64,000 nucleotides of DNA from UBA961 sp049317525 (GCA_049317525.1 JBMOIC010000015.1:1-64000), one strand, 5' to 3'. Positions 8,116 through 17,952 are shown, counted from the stretch's first letter. The notes: generated by a model from the sequence alone, not told the origin. Numbers and translations are program-made.

Positions 8116-10857
8116 ATGGCTAATATACTTTTTACTTTTTTTGTGATATGTGTGGCTACACTCATGAATATAAGCCCCATCATTGCATCTAGTGGCGGAA
8201 AAATAGGAAGCTCTATCAATGGTTGCGGTGGATGCCATGGTGGATCAAGTACCACAACAACCGTTTTTTTAAGAGAAGGCAATGGCCCTTTTTCCCTTGC
8301 TACTGGTGAATCCAAAACATTTAAGGTAGTTGTTGCTCATGCAAGTATGCCAAAATCAGGTGTAAATATTGCAGTAAAAAATAGTAGCAACAATAATGCA
8401 GGATCTTTTTCCAATTTGACTAATTGTGTAAGCTCCAATAATGAATTAACACATTCTGCACCTGTTACTATGACCGGTGGTGAAACTGAATATACTTTTA
8501 CTTGGACAGCGCCTGCTATACCAGGTGTATATACATTAAGAGCAGCCGGCAATGCAGTAAATAATAATGGTGGTGATTCCGGTGATTTTTGGAATGTAAT
8601 GTCTAGCATAACCATAAATGTTCAAGCCAGCGCTTCTATCGTCATTAATTCGCAAAATAATTCAGCTAAATATTGCAGAAATTCCCCACTTGACATTCTA
8701 TGGACTGCTAATGGATTAAGCGGAACAACTACCATTGAAATGTCGCCAACAGGAACTTTACCATGGGCACAAATTGGATCTGTTCCTGCAAATATTACTA
8801 ATTTTCAATGGACAGTTCCTGCAAATGCAACCTATGGTAATAATTACCGTTTTAGGGTGATTAATGGAGCTATTTCAGACACCAATGATGCGAATATCTC
8901 AGTTCTACCTACTCCGATTATTGCTATACAACCTAAAGCTTTTGATACAACATGTATTGGTGGAAATATTACATTAAGTGTGATGCCTGATAAAGAAGAT
9001 CCATTTTTAACATATAAATGGTTTAAGGGGTCAAGTCCAATATCAGGGGCAAATTCAAGAACATACACTATAACTAATGCACAAATTGGCGCTTCAGGAC
9101 AATACAGTGTTGAATTAAATGGATGTACAAATCTTACTAGCGAAGCTTCCCTTGTATTTATTGGTCAAAGCCCTGCTATTTCTAGCCATCCTAGCTCTGC
9201 AAATGCCTGTTTTGGCTCTCAAGTTACCTTAAATGTTTCTGCTACTGGCACAAATCTATCATATGCATGGCGAAAAAATGGTACTGCTATACCTAATGGT
9301 AATAAAGCAGCTTATACTATTTCATCTATGACTGCAAATGATGCTGGACAATATGACTGTGTTGTTACAGGCACATGCTCTCCTGCGGTTACATGTAATG
9401 CAGCTACTGTACAAATGGTTCAAATTCCTATTACAGCATCTAATTTTACTGGTAATGACTCATCATTATGCATTGGCAATAAACTTCAATTATTTGCTCA
9501 AGGTACTGGTGCTATTATTTCTGGATATATATGGAAAAAGAATGGAAATCTACTTCCAAATACTGATTCTTCTTTCACTATAAATAGTATTGCAAGTGCT
9601 GATTCAGGTGTATATACGGTTACTGCTAAAAACCAATGTGGTGAATCGGGCAATGAAAGATCAATAAAGCTTATTGTTTTGTCACAGCCTTTAATAGCAA
9701 GAAATATGGCCGATACTACAGTAATAGTAAATACAGAGACATCGCTTCGCATTATAGCATTAGGGCCAAATCTTGGCTATAAATGGAAAAAAGATGGAAA
9801 AGAAATCAATAATGCTACTAGCGATAGATATACCATAGCAGCTACTCAATTTGCTGATAGTGGATCGTATGAATGTATCATTACAAATTCATGTGGAACA
9901 GTTACTAGTTCAAAAACCTTTTTAAGTGTTAAACCTGCTTCTAAAGGTCCAACATTAACTCTTTCTACAAGAACTATTGATTTTGGTTGTATTAATAAAG
10001 GAACAACAAAGGATACTGTAATTGCTGCTCTTATTACGAATACTGGAAATGAAGAATTAAATATTACTGCAATTACATTAAGTGGCCCTGCAGCAAATAA
10101 TTATTCTATAATTTCAGGACAAGCCCCTTTTATACTTGCAGCTAATGAAACAAAAGCATTGGGATTAGCATTTTCTCCAAAATCAGAGATTACAAATAAT
10201 GCCTCAATTGCTTTTGCAAGTAATTCGGTTACTTCTCCAGGCCTTATAAATATATCTGGTACAAGTTGCTTTGAAGATATTGCTACTACACCAATAATTT
10301 TAGGAAAAATAGCTGTAAATAAAAAAGATACATTAATCAATATTTGCAATACTGGAACAAAAGCTACTTCTGTTTCTGAGTTGTCTATTAATGGATCTTC
10401 AACTTTTACTTTGCCTAATCCTCCAGCTTTACCATTATCTATAGAGCCAGGTACATGCAAAGAAGTATTACTTAGCTTTGCAACTAATCAAGATGGAACA
10501 TATAATGCTGAATTACTTGTAAAAATCTCTCAATCTTCTAATGCTTCACAAGTATTTACTATTCCTTTATCTGCAACATATGCATCACCATCAAGTATTA
10601 GTGAATTTGATATGTTCTCTGGAATTTCTGCATTCCCAAATCCAGCTAATGATATACTTGAGATTCAATCTGCACAAGCAATTCATTCTGTAAGATTAAT
10701 AAATGTTTTGGGTGAAACTATCGCAAATCATAATATTCAGATACAGTCTACTACTTGCGCTATTGATATTCATCATACAATGCCAGGTTCTTATATTGCT
10801 ATTGTGAATCTTCATAATGGTAAATCATTTGGTTTGCCTATCATCATTCAAAGATAG
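8116..10857 (+). CDS. Secreted Ig-repeat protein with CxxCH motif and T9SS sorting domain
   Basis: A 913-residue surface or secreted protein, starting at an ATG preceded by AGGAG; an earlier TTG would bury the signal peptide. After the signal (MANILFTFFVICVATLMN...) comes a choice-of-anchor V-like domain (to about residue 180) with GCGGCH near its start, the CxxCH cysteine pair seen in this domain and in c-type haem sites. Then follow a Ser/Thr-rich domain with TTIEMSP and YRFRV, four or more Ig-like domains with repeated WKKNG or WRKNG cores and DSGxYxC motifs, and a choice-of-anchor D (HYDIN-like) domain with IDFGC. The last about 80 residues (FPNPANDILEI ... LPIIIQR) form a T9SS type A sorting domain. 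The next gene is a paralogue lacking the first domain. Confidence 0.9.
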   Translation: MANILFTFFVICVATLMNISPIIASSGGKIGSSINGCGGCHGGSSTTTTVFLREGNGPFSLATGESKTFKVVVAHASMPKSGVNIAVKNSSNNNAGSFSNLTNCVSSNNELTHSAPVTMTGGETEYTFTWTAPAIPGVYTLRAAGNAVNNNGGDSGDFWNVMSSITINVQASASIVINSQNNSAKYCRNSPLDILWTANGLSGTTTIEMSPTGTLPWAQIGSVPANITNFQWTVPANATYGNNYRFRVINGAISDTNDANISVLPTPIIAIQPKAFDTTCIGGNITLSVMPDKEDPFLTYKWFKGSSPISGANSRTYTITNAQIGASGQYSVELNGCTNLTSEASLVFIGQSPAISSHPSSANACFGSQVTLNVSATGTNLSYAWRKNGTAIPNGNKAAYTISSMTANDAGQYDCVVTGTCSPAVTCNAATVQMVQIPITASNFTGNDSSLCIGNKLQLFAQGTGAIISGYIWKKNGNLLPNTDSSFTINSIASADSGVYTVTAKNQCGESGNERSIKLIVLSQPLIARNMADTTVIVNTETSLRIIALGPNLGYKWKKDGKEINNATSDRYTIAATQFADSGSYECIITNSCGTVTSSKTFLSVKPASKGPTLTLSTRTIDFGCINKGTTKDTVIAALITNTGNEELNITAITLSGPAANNYSIISGQAPFILAANETKALGLAFSPKSEITNNASIAFASNSVTSPGLINISGTSCFEDIATTPIILGKIAVNKKDTLINICNTGTKATSVSELSINGSSTFTLPNPPALPLSIEPGTCKEVLLSFATNQDGTYNAELLVKISQSSNASQVFTIPLSATYASPSSISEFDMFSGISAFPNPANDILEIQSAQAIHSVRLINVLGETIANHNIQIQSTTCAIDIHHTMPGSYIAIVNLHNGKSFGLPIIIQR

Positions 10858-10879
10858 ATAGTACTCATATAATTATTGA

Positions 10880-10912
10880 AAGCCTGAAGAGATTGCTCTT
10901 CAGGCTTTTTTT
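10880..10912 (+). terminator. Rho-independent terminator after first Ig-repeat gene
   Basis: A perfect 11-bp stem (AGCCTGAAGAG with CTCTTCAGGCT) with loop ATTG is followed by seven T residues, 23 bases after the stop codon. It separates the two tandem paralogues into distinct transcripts. Confidence 0.9.
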
Positions 10913-11007
10913 ATAAGTAATTGTGATCTATGATATTTATCATAGTAATTACCTAGTTAACCCTATACTTTTGAACAAGGATGTTTTACTAAGTATGGGA
11001 ATAAATA

Positions 11008-13314
11008 ATGAGAAAGCCTAGAATCTTTTCGGTACTGATTTCTGCAGTATTAAGCGCATTTATATGTATATATGCACATGCAGAAACAAGTATAACAATT
11101 ACTTCTTATAATGATCCAAGTTCATTATGCAAAGGAAGCACAATCAATCTAACTTGGATTGGAACTGAATTAAGCGGAAGCACAACTATAGAGATGTCAC
11201 CAGGAAATGGATCTCAATGGATTACCATTGGGTCTGTTGATTCTTCAATAGTTCAGTATCAATACACTATTCCTGAAGGCATAAACTTTGGAAATTCATA
11301 TCGTTTTAGGGTAACAAATTCCACAATATCCGATACAAATAATGCTGATATATCGGTATTACCTATGCCAATTATTACTACACAAATGAAATCCATTGAT
11401 TCTATTTGCGAAGGAAATATTGCCCGTTTAGGAGTAATACTTGCAGACAATAATCCATCATTAACTTATCAATGGTATAAAGATGGACAACCCATTCAAG
11501 ATGCAACAGATGCAATTCTCACTATCAATGAACTTAAGATCTCTGATAGAGGTAGATATAAAGTAACCATAAAAGGATGTACAGATATTACTAGTTCTGA
11601 ACTCTCTTTGTATGTTAGAAATAAAGTTTCAATCACTATGCAACCAGAAAGTACTTTGAAGTGTCCAGGATCTTCAATAACACTTACAGTCAGTGCATTG
11701 GGAGAACATCTTAGCTATCAATGGAGAAGAAATGGAAAGAATCTTCCGAATGGAAATGACAATTCTTATACCATAAGTTATTTATACATTACAGATACTG
11801 GTAAATATGACTGCATTATTACTGGTGATTGTAATTCATCAATGATATCAAAAGCTGCTTTAATTCTTATGAATGAGCCTCCTGTAATTGCAACAAATTT
11901 TGGATCTAAAGACACATCATTTTGTTATGGTACTTCCGTTCGTTTAAGAGGCCAAGGAACTGGTGGACAAATCATAGGGTATCAGTGGAAAAAGGATGGG
12001 AAAATTATAAATACATCAGACTCATTAATAGTATTAAATAATTTTTCTCCCGCAGATACTGGCATCTATTCATTTACTGCAAAAAATCATTGTGGTTTAT
12101 CTGGCGCTGAAAAGTCTGTACATATTGGTATTGTTATTTTGTCTGATATATACAAAAATCCAATAGATACCCTTGTTTATCATGAATCTGAAACGCGTTT
12201 AAAAGTAATTGCAGCTGGAACAGATTTACATTATAAATGGCGTAGAAACAATATCATTATCCCAAGAACTGATTCTTCTGTGTTTACTATTGCTAGCACA
12301 CAAATTGAAGATAGCGGTTATTATGATTGCATTGTCTATAATAAGTGCTCTGCTGATACATCTGAAAAAGCTTTTTTAAAAGTGATTGATGTTCCTCCTG
12401 GCCCACATTTAGTACTATCTACAAATCGTATAGATTTTGGGTGTATCCCCCGAGGCACGAGCAGCGATACGATATTCAATGCATTAATAACAAATAAAGG
12501 AGATATTGACTTAACTATTACTTCTATGACAATATCCGGAAGTGAAGCAAATCAATTTTCAATTATTGCCGGTAATGCACCATTTACCCTTAAAAAAGAT
12601 GAGTCAAAAGCAATCGGTTTTCAATTTAAAGCAGAATCTGGAGTATTTAATTATGCAAATGTATCTTTTGTAAGCAATAGCATTATCGCCAGTGGCAAAG
12701 TACTATTAAGCGGAAAAAGTTGCTTTGAATCTATTTCTGAAAAATCATTTTACTTTGGAACGATAAAAACAAATCAGCAACCCAAAGATACTGTCTACAG
12801 AATTTGTAATGCAGGTTCTCAAGATATGACAATTAATGATATTACTGTTTTAGGAGATCCAGCATTTTCTTTGAAATCAACGTTAGAATTTCCTCAAGAC
12901 ATCATTAGTGGTGATTGTAAAGACATTGTGTTGACATTTCAAAGCCAACAATTAGGTCCGATAAATGCAGAATTAGCCATAAAATCTAATAAAGCTACCT
13001 ATAAAATCCCATTATATGCTGTTTCAGAAGCTAGCTCTGATGTTCAAGAAACTGTTTTCTCTCAATATATTACTGTACATCCTAATCCAGCATCAGATAT
13101 TATTGTTATTGAATCACATTATCCTAAAAACATGAATCATATACAATTAGTAGATGCATTGGGAAATATCACTAAAAAGTTATCTATGCAAAACAATATC
13201 AATAATTATCACATTGAATTGAATATAGAATCTTTAGCAAATGGATATCATACTGTCATAATTACATATATGAATAATGAAGTCTTATCATTACCATTAA
13301 TGATAGCAAGATAA
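11008..13314 (+). CDS. Secreted Ig-repeat protein with T9SS sorting domain
   Basis: This 768-residue protein is a paralogue of the preceding gene product. It starts with a signal peptide ending at AHAE near residue 27. A first domain with TTIEMSPG and SYRFRVTNSTISDTN aligns with the same domain upstream. Several Ig-like domains follow (WYKDG, WRRNG, WKKDG cores, each with a DTGxYxC or DSGYYDC motif), then a choice-of-anchor D domain (RIDFGCIPRGTSSDT) and a T9SS type A sorting domain (VHPNPASDIIVI ... LPLMIAR). It lacks the N-terminal CxxCH domain. Function is probably adhesive or structural at the cell surface. It has its own upstream region (150 bp) and shares a bidirectional terminator with the convergent neighbour. 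Confidence 0.88.
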   Translation: MRKPRIFSVLISAVLSAFICIYAHAETSITITSYNDPSSLCKGSTINLTWIGTELSGSTTIEMSPGNGSQWITIGSVDSSIVQYQYTIPEGINFGNSYRFRVTNSTISDTNNADISVLPMPIITTQMKSIDSICEGNIARLGVILADNNPSLTYQWYKDGQPIQDATDAILTINELKISDRGRYKVTIKGCTDITSSELSLYVRNKVSITMQPESTLKCPGSSITLTVSALGEHLSYQWRRNGKNLPNGNDNSYTISYLYITDTGKYDCIITGDCNSSMISKAALILMNEPPVIATNFGSKDTSFCYGTSVRLRGQGTGGQIIGYQWKKDGKIINTSDSLIVLNNFSPADTGIYSFTAKNHCGLSGAEKSVHIGIVILSDIYKNPIDTLVYHESETRLKVIAAGTDLHYKWRRNNIIIPRTDSSVFTIASTQIEDSGYYDCIVYNKCSADTSEKAFLKVIDVPPGPHLVLSTNRIDFGCIPRGTSSDTIFNALITNKGDIDLTITSMTISGSEANQFSIIAGNAPFTLKKDESKAIGFQFKAESGVFNYANVSFVSNSIIASGKVLLSGKSCFESISEKSFYFGTIKTNQQPKDTVYRICNAGSQDMTINDITVLGDPAFSLKSTLEFPQDIISGDCKDIVLTFQSQQLGPINAELAIKSNKATYKIPLYAVSEASSDVQETVFSQYITVHPNPASDIIVIESHYPKNMNHIQLVDALGNITKKLSMQNNINNYHIELNIESLANGYHTVIITYMNNEVLSLPLMIAR

Positions 13315-13333
13315 TGTATCTGTATATGTATAG

Positions 13334-13371
13334 AAAAGTCCCGATAGAACTCCTCTATCGGGACTTTTTTT
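13334..13371. terminator. Bidirectional Rho-independent terminator
   Basis: The inverted repeat AAAAGTCCCGATAGA / TCTATCGGGACTTTTTT closes a short loop. It has an A tract on one side and a T tract on the other, so it can end transcription from both the Ig-repeat gene and the convergent glycine-rich gene, which stops at 13392. Confidence 0.9.
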
Positions 13372-13391
13372 CTTATACTGATCAGTATATT

Positions 13392-15695
13392 TTAAGGCTT
13401 ATAGACTACAAAATGAAAATTACATTGAATTGATTGTCCAGCAAGATTAAACATCCTTATTCCTAATGCATCATTAGGAACATTTCCTGTAACTGGGATC
13501 ACAGGGTAATTTACACCATTTGGCGCTACTGTTGTTACATAGGCTGCTGGAACATATATTTCATTATTAATTGTAAGAACATATTGTTGATCGGCAGCAT
13601 CCCATCTTGCAGTAAAATTAGGTGTACCAGAAAGAATTAATCCAGCTGCACTGATTGAGCCATATGCTATTGGCATAGCTCTACGTTCTCCAGTTGGAGA
13701 AGCCGCATTATATGTTTTTGTTATATCACCTGTTACATGAAGCTTACCTTGAAAATAACCTGCATATGGATTACCACTATTACTTGTAGCTGCAATTCCT
13801 TTGATTGCTATACCTGAATCACTAATTGTAGTACCTAGAACGCCTACTGTAACACCTAGAGTAGATGTAGCCTTACCAGTTACACCTGTCCCAGTTCTAC
13901 TAGAGCTTTGACCTAAAACGCCACTTTTTCCATTAGCATTTTCTGAAGACTCACCTACAATACCATTTCCTTGATTACTTAAACCATATATACCATAACC
14001 TAAACCGCTATGAGAGCCACTAATGCCATAACCATTTGCATTTGTACTTTTATTAATACCTTTGATACCTGCAGAACCAATACCACCTTTTATAGCAGAA
14101 GCATAGCCTTCTATACCAGTGGCTGAAATTGACTCTGATTGAGTTTCTGCATAGATAGCTGATTGAGAGCCAGAAATTCCTGTATGAAATGCCATGATAG
14201 CTGTAGAATCTTTACTGATCCCAACTACTCCGATACCTCCATCACTTTGGCCTTGAACTGCTATGCCTTTTCCTGCATGTTGTCCTAATACGCCAATACC
14301 ATTAAATCCATTCCCTGAATTAATACCAACTATTGCAGCTGATCTAATACCAGGATTAGAAGAAGAGATATTAGCTTTTAATGCGATTGCTGAATCTGCC
14401 AAAGAAGCAGATTCGGCATAAATTCCAGGATTTACTCCTAAAGTATCGCTATGAAGTCCATACATTCCAATGCTATCTTTGCTTTGTCCATACATTCCAA
14501 CGCCTAATTTGGAATTTCCATATACAGCTCTTCCTTTTCCATTATGAGTGCCCCATATGCCAAATGCTTTTTCATTAGAACTTGCCGCTATTCCGCGAAG
14601 TCCTGCTGAATTTACTCCTGGATTAGTAGAACTCACAGTACCCATAATTGCAAAGGATGAATCTCCAGTACTAGCGCTTCTGCCTCTAATTGCAATGCTA
14701 TTCTTTGCAGTAGTATTACTCATTATAGCATCTAAGCCTATTCCTGAAGAATTCGACTCAACTTTTAAAGCAGAAGAAGTTGCATTAATATTTGTTACTG
14801 TAAAAGAGCCAGCCGGCCCATTACCCGATGCTAATCCTGCTATTGCAGATCCTATTCCATTATTTTCGCCAACAAGTGCATTTGCAGTACTTGGATTTGC
14901 ACTTACTGAAAATTTACCTGCAGGGCCATTACCATTATTTCTAATTGAAAATAGCGTTGTCGTATTTTGTGCTATAGCACTATAAGGATAAATAATTCCA
15001 CCATTTGGTGGATCTACCCATTTTAATACTTGTCCAATTCCATCATAAGACAATAATTGCTTATCTAAAGGGCTAGCAGGAACGCCTAATTTTTGTGGAG
15101 TAATAGTACCATCTACCAATTGATTGCCTCTGATACTTCCATCAATCAAACCAATTGTTACTATGCCAGATCCACTATCAGGTGATACATAAAAATTTTC
15201 ACCAGGAATAATTCGATTTACTATTCTTGTCCAATTCACGCCATTTTCACCAGCAGTTAATACCTGCCCGGTAGAAGCTCCTTTTTTACTTAATTGTTTT
15301 GTACTAATTGAGCTATCAGGAACACTCTCTGCTTTGAATGCATAAGGAACTGTTGCGAATGGAATTCTTGAAATAGATTCAATGCCATCCATTGTGATAG
15401 ATATAAAATACTGATTATCGAATGGTAGATTTAATGGTGTTTTATATCCTAAATATACTGTGTATAATCCTTTACTAATAGGAACATTTTGATTTTCTTC
15501 ATATAAGGGTTGTCCGCCTGAAACATCCTGATACAATCTAAATGTCATATTTAACAAACTATCTACTGGTTTCCCGTCAATTCCAGTAACTATCCCTTGA
15601 TATGTTAATACTTTCGGTATCTGTGCTATTACTAAATTAATACTTCCTATAGAACAGACTAAGAACATGCTTAGAATGAGTGATAACTTTTTCAT
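13392..15695 (-). CDS. Secreted glycine-rich repeat protein with shared C-terminal domain
   Basis: About 767 residues, starting at the ATG preceded by AGGTG seven bases upstream, which gives a clean signal peptide (MKKLSLILSMFLVCSIG ... VIAQ). The N-terminal domain (to about 120) contains PKVLTYQGIVTG, a PLYEE block, GLYTVYLG and RIPFATVPYAFKAE. This widespread module is found in tail-fibre-like and secreted proteins. The middle (about 250-640) consists of short repeats of the form G-I-x-G, such as GYGIYGLSNQGNGIVGES, likely a beta-solenoid. The last about 110 residues match the C-terminus of the next gene product (VTGDI-KTY, ending NLAGQSIQCNFHFVVYKP). No PNP-type T9SS sorting domain is visible. 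It is probably surface-exposed. Confidence 0.82.
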   Translation of the reverse strand: MKKLSLILSMFLVCSIGSINLVIAQIPKVLTYQGIVTGIDGKPVDSLLNMTFRLYQDVSGGQPLYEENQNVPISKGLYTVYLGYKTPLNLPFDNQYFISITMDGIESISRIPFATVPYAFKAESVPDSSISTKQLSKKGASTGQVLTAGENGVNWTRIVNRIIPGENFYVSPDSGSGIVTIGLIDGSIRGNQLVDGTITPQKLGVPASPLDKQLLSYDGIGQVLKWVDPPNGGIIYPYSAIAQNTTTLFSIRNNGNGPAGKFSVSANPSTANALVGENNGIGSAIAGLASGNGPAGSFTVTNINATSSALKVESNSSGIGLDAIMSNTTAKNSIAIRGRSASTGDSSFAIMGTVSSTNPGVNSAGLRGIAASSNEKAFGIWGTHNGKGRAVYGNSKLGVGMYGQSKDSIGMYGLHSDTLGVNPGIYAESASLADSAIALKANISSSNPGIRSAAIVGINSGNGFNGIGVLGQHAGKGIAVQGQSDGGIGVVGISKDSTAIMAFHTGISGSQSAIYAETQSESISATGIEGYASAIKGGIGSAGIKGINKSTNANGYGISGSHSGLGYGIYGLSNQGNGIVGESSENANGKSGVLGQSSSRTGTGVTGKATSTLGVTVGVLGTTISDSGIAIKGIAATSNSGNPYAGYFQGKLHVTGDITKTYNAASPTGERRAMPIAYGSISAAGLILSGTPNFTARWDAADQQYVLTINNEIYVPAAYVTTVAPNGVNYPVIPVTGNVPNDALGIRMFNLAGQSIQCNFHFVVYKP

Positions 15696-15791
15696 ATATA
15701 CACCTAAAGATATGTTGCTTATTGCTTTATCTGTCAATTTACTTTTTTCAATGGAAAAAGAACAATTATGAAATATATTATACTAAAAGGT

Positions 15792-15826
15792 AAAAAAAAA
15801 GCCTTCGGTTATATACCGAAGGCTTT
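15792..15826 (-). terminator. Rho-independent terminator between glycine-rich paralogues
   Basis: A perfect stem AAAGCCTTCGGT / ACCGAAGGCTTT with a 5-nt loop is followed on the minus strand by a run of T residues (the A run 15792-15800 on the plus strand). It lies 18 bases past the stop of the gene ending at 15845, so the 13392-15695 gene probably has its own promoter. Confidence 0.9.
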
Positions 15827-15844
15827 CAATATTATGATAACTAT

Positions 15845-17332
15845 TTATGGTTTCATTACATTGAAATGAAAGTCAGCTTGAGTTTTTGCACCAGCTAAAG
15901 TAAAGAATGTAACAATCAATCTATTACCTCTTAAACTTGTAACTGGAACAACTGGTATAGGTGTTGCAGTAGAAGTATTAGGAGTAACATTAACTATATA
16001 AGCGATTGGATTATATACTTCACCTAAAATGTCAATTTCGTAATCTGTGCCATTCCAAACTACAGTTCCCATATTTGCAGACCCACTTCTTACTTGTCCA
16101 TTCAAGGCTACAGAAGCATATGCTACTGGAGCAGCATTTTGTGGTGTGCTACCAGCACGATATGTTTTTTTAATATCGCCTGTAACATGTACATTACCTT
16201 CAAATAGACCTGCATATGCAGTACCAATTGTTGGAGTTATTGCATGTACAGCATTACCTGTTGTAGATACAAAACGTGCAGTTGCAGAATTACCTAGATT
16301 AGTTAAGCCTAACATAGCATTTGCAGCACCATCAGCAGTACCTGTGCTGATTACAGGAAACATTACACTGTCCGCAGACCAAACTAGATTATTACCATTA
16401 TAACGTAAAACTTGGCTTGCTACTGTTGGACCATTTAACCAACCTTGTGAACCTGCACCGGTTGAGCTAATACCTACAAGTAATGTATTAGGGCCAACAA
16501 CTGCATCTGTATTCATAGTGCCATTTGTTTGGGTAAAGAATGAACTAGGGGAAACAGGAGCCATTACTACATTACCACCCAATTTACTTGAGTTAATAGA
16601 GCTATCTTTGATGTGAATTCCACTAAGAGATCTAGTTTTGATATTAATAGAATCAATTGTTCCTGTTGCGATTTTTGCAGATGTAACTGCTAAATCAGCT
16701 ATACGATCATTTTTTACAGCACCAGCTGCAATTTTAGGATTTGGATAATCACCAGTAATATCACCACTAGCTGGGCCACTTGGCAAGAAAATTAAATTTT
16801 TAGAGATTTTTTCTAAGGTAATAGATTCATTTGCAATAGCACTTGTAGTTACCGAGCCAGGTGCAAGAGTAGGATTAGGGTAAGATCCATTCAAGCTACC
16901 ACCGGCAACACCTACAGGATGAGCTGCAACTGCAAAACTTGCTGTATCAGCATGCATAGCATGTGATGCAGTAAATGCATATGGAGAAGTAGTTAATCTG
17001 ATTCTTGCTCCTTCATTTGCACTATCTGGAGACATTGTTAACCAATATTGCTTATCAAATGCAAGGTTTAAAGCATTTCTCTCACCAAGTAAAGCCATAT
17101 ATCTACCATTAGACAACTGAACTTGAAATGACTCATTATAAAGAGCTACACCACCTACTTCTAAATCATAAATAGAAAAGTACATTGTGTATAAACCATC
17201 TTTCAAAGGAACATTATTGGCATCTGCAAGCATACCTTGTACAGACATCAACTTTGGAACTTGGGCTTTGACAGTTTCAGTAAAAAGAAACATTGTAAAT
17301 AGGGCTAAATACCCAATAACAAAACGTTTCAT
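15845..17332 (-). CDS. Secreted paralogue with shared C-terminal domain
   Basis: About 495 residues. The ATG after GGAGAACAAT is chosen, giving the signal peptide MKRFVIGYLALFTMFLF ... VKAQ. The N-terminal module (PKLMSVQGMLADANNVPLKD ... SNGRYMALLG ... LTTSPYAFTASHA) aligns with that of the neighbouring glycine-rich protein. Two copies of a G-SYPNP/G-DYPNP element (GGSLNGSYPNPTLAPGSV and GDITGDYPNPKIAAGAV) follow near 145 and 190, typical of tail-fibre-like proteins; these are not C-terminal sorting motifs. The last about 110 residues (VTGDIKKTY ... FFTLAGAKTQADFHFNVMKP) are shared with the neighbour. The small T9SS cargo gene lies 41 bp upstream on the same strand, so the two are probably co-transcribed. 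Confidence 0.83.
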   Translation of the reverse strand: MKRFVIGYLALFTMFLFTETVKAQVPKLMSVQGMLADANNVPLKDGLYTMYFSIYDLEVGGVALYNESFQVQLSNGRYMALLGERNALNLAFDKQYWLTMSPDSANEGARIRLTTSPYAFTASHAMHADTASFAVAAHPVGVAGGSLNGSYPNPTLAPGSVTTSAIANESITLEKISKNLIFLPSGPASGDITGDYPNPKIAAGAVKNDRIADLAVTSAKIATGTIDSINIKTRSLSGIHIKDSSINSSKLGGNVVMAPVSPSSFFTQTNGTMNTDAVVGPNTLLVGISSTGAGSQGWLNGPTVASQVLRYNGNNLVWSADSVMFPVISTGTADGAANAMLGLTNLGNSATARFVSTTGNAVHAITPTIGTAYAGLFEGNVHVTGDIKKTYRAGSTPQNAAPVAYASVALNGQVRSGSANMGTVVWNGTDYEIDILGEVYNPIAYIVNVTPNTSTATPIPVVPVTSLRGNRLIVTFFTLAGAKTQADFHFNVMKP

Positions 17333-17373
17333 ATTGTTCTCCATTACATTATGTATTATTATTATTCTAATTC

Positions 17374-17952
17374 TTATTTAACTAATATCAATGGTATACG
17401 AGATTTAAGTGATTCACCATGTTGTGAGAAAGACATTTCACATATGAAATTTCCTGATTGTAAATCAGAACCAACATTGTCTTTTCCATCCCACATTACA
17501 TTATGGCTACCAGCTTCTCTAAATTCATTCGAAATGATACTTCTAACTTCTCTACCTACCATATCCATAATTCTTATCGACAATACACCAGATTGTGGAA
17601 CCTGATATGAAATTGTTGTTTGCAATGAGAATGGATTAGGATAATTAGATAATAAGGAATTTTCGCCGGTAGAGACATATTCATTAACACCGGTTATTTC
17701 TTCTTTTATAGCTTGAGGGCCCCAAAACCCAATAAAATGACGATATCCACCAATACTAATATTGCCAACAATAGGCTGGCCAATCGTTGCAGAAATCAAA
17801 TATTGTCCACTAACAATATTTAAAGCACCACCGCTAGCAATAACATGCCAATTTACTTTTGGGCCTTGTGCATTAACTGTCGCAAGGCAGGAAACTACTA
17901 ATACAATTGATAATAGTAAGCCCTTTCCTGTTTTTAGTAATAATGAAAACAT
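17374..17952 (-). CDS. Small secreted protein with T9SS type A sorting domain
   Basis: About 192 residues. The ATG preceded by ATGGAGTATTA is preferred over a longer frame because it puts the signal peptide (about 25-30 residues, ending VNAQ) at the N-terminus. The mature N-terminal half contains HVIASGGALNIVSGQYLISA and IGGYRHFIGFWGP, a pattern common in short Bacteroidota cargo proteins. The C-terminal half is a canonical sorting domain: LLSNYPNPFSLQTTISYQVP, then SIRIMDMVGREVR and an AGSHNVMWDGKDNVG segment. It is the upstream gene of a probable two-gene unit with the 15845-17332 gene. Confidence 0.88.
   Translation of the reverse strand: MFSLLLKTGKGLLLSIVLVVSCLATVNAQGPKVNWHVIASGGALNIVSGQYLISATIGQPIVGNISIGGYRHFIGFWGPQAIKEEITGVNEYVSTGENSLLSNYPNPFSLQTTISYQVPQSGVLSIRIMDMVGREVRSIISNEFREAGSHNVMWDGKDNVGSDLQSGNFICEMSFSQHGESLKSRIPLILVK

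Noticed and set aside
13900..14850. Possible DNA repeat array or CRISPR in the glycine-rich gene
   Set aside because: The repeats are at protein level (G-I-x-G units) with varying DNA sequence and spacing; no identical repeats with unique spacers.
14548..14985. A 145-codon plus-strand frame inside the glycine-rich gene
   Set aside because: Antisense shadow of a repetitive coding sequence; composition follows the codon pattern of the real gene and it lacks a start signal.
15845..17332. YPNP motifs near residues 155 and 200 as T9SS sorting signals
   Set aside because: They sit in G-x-YPNP-x-(I/L)-A-x-G elements in the middle of the chain, a known tail-fibre-like repeat, not at the C-terminus.
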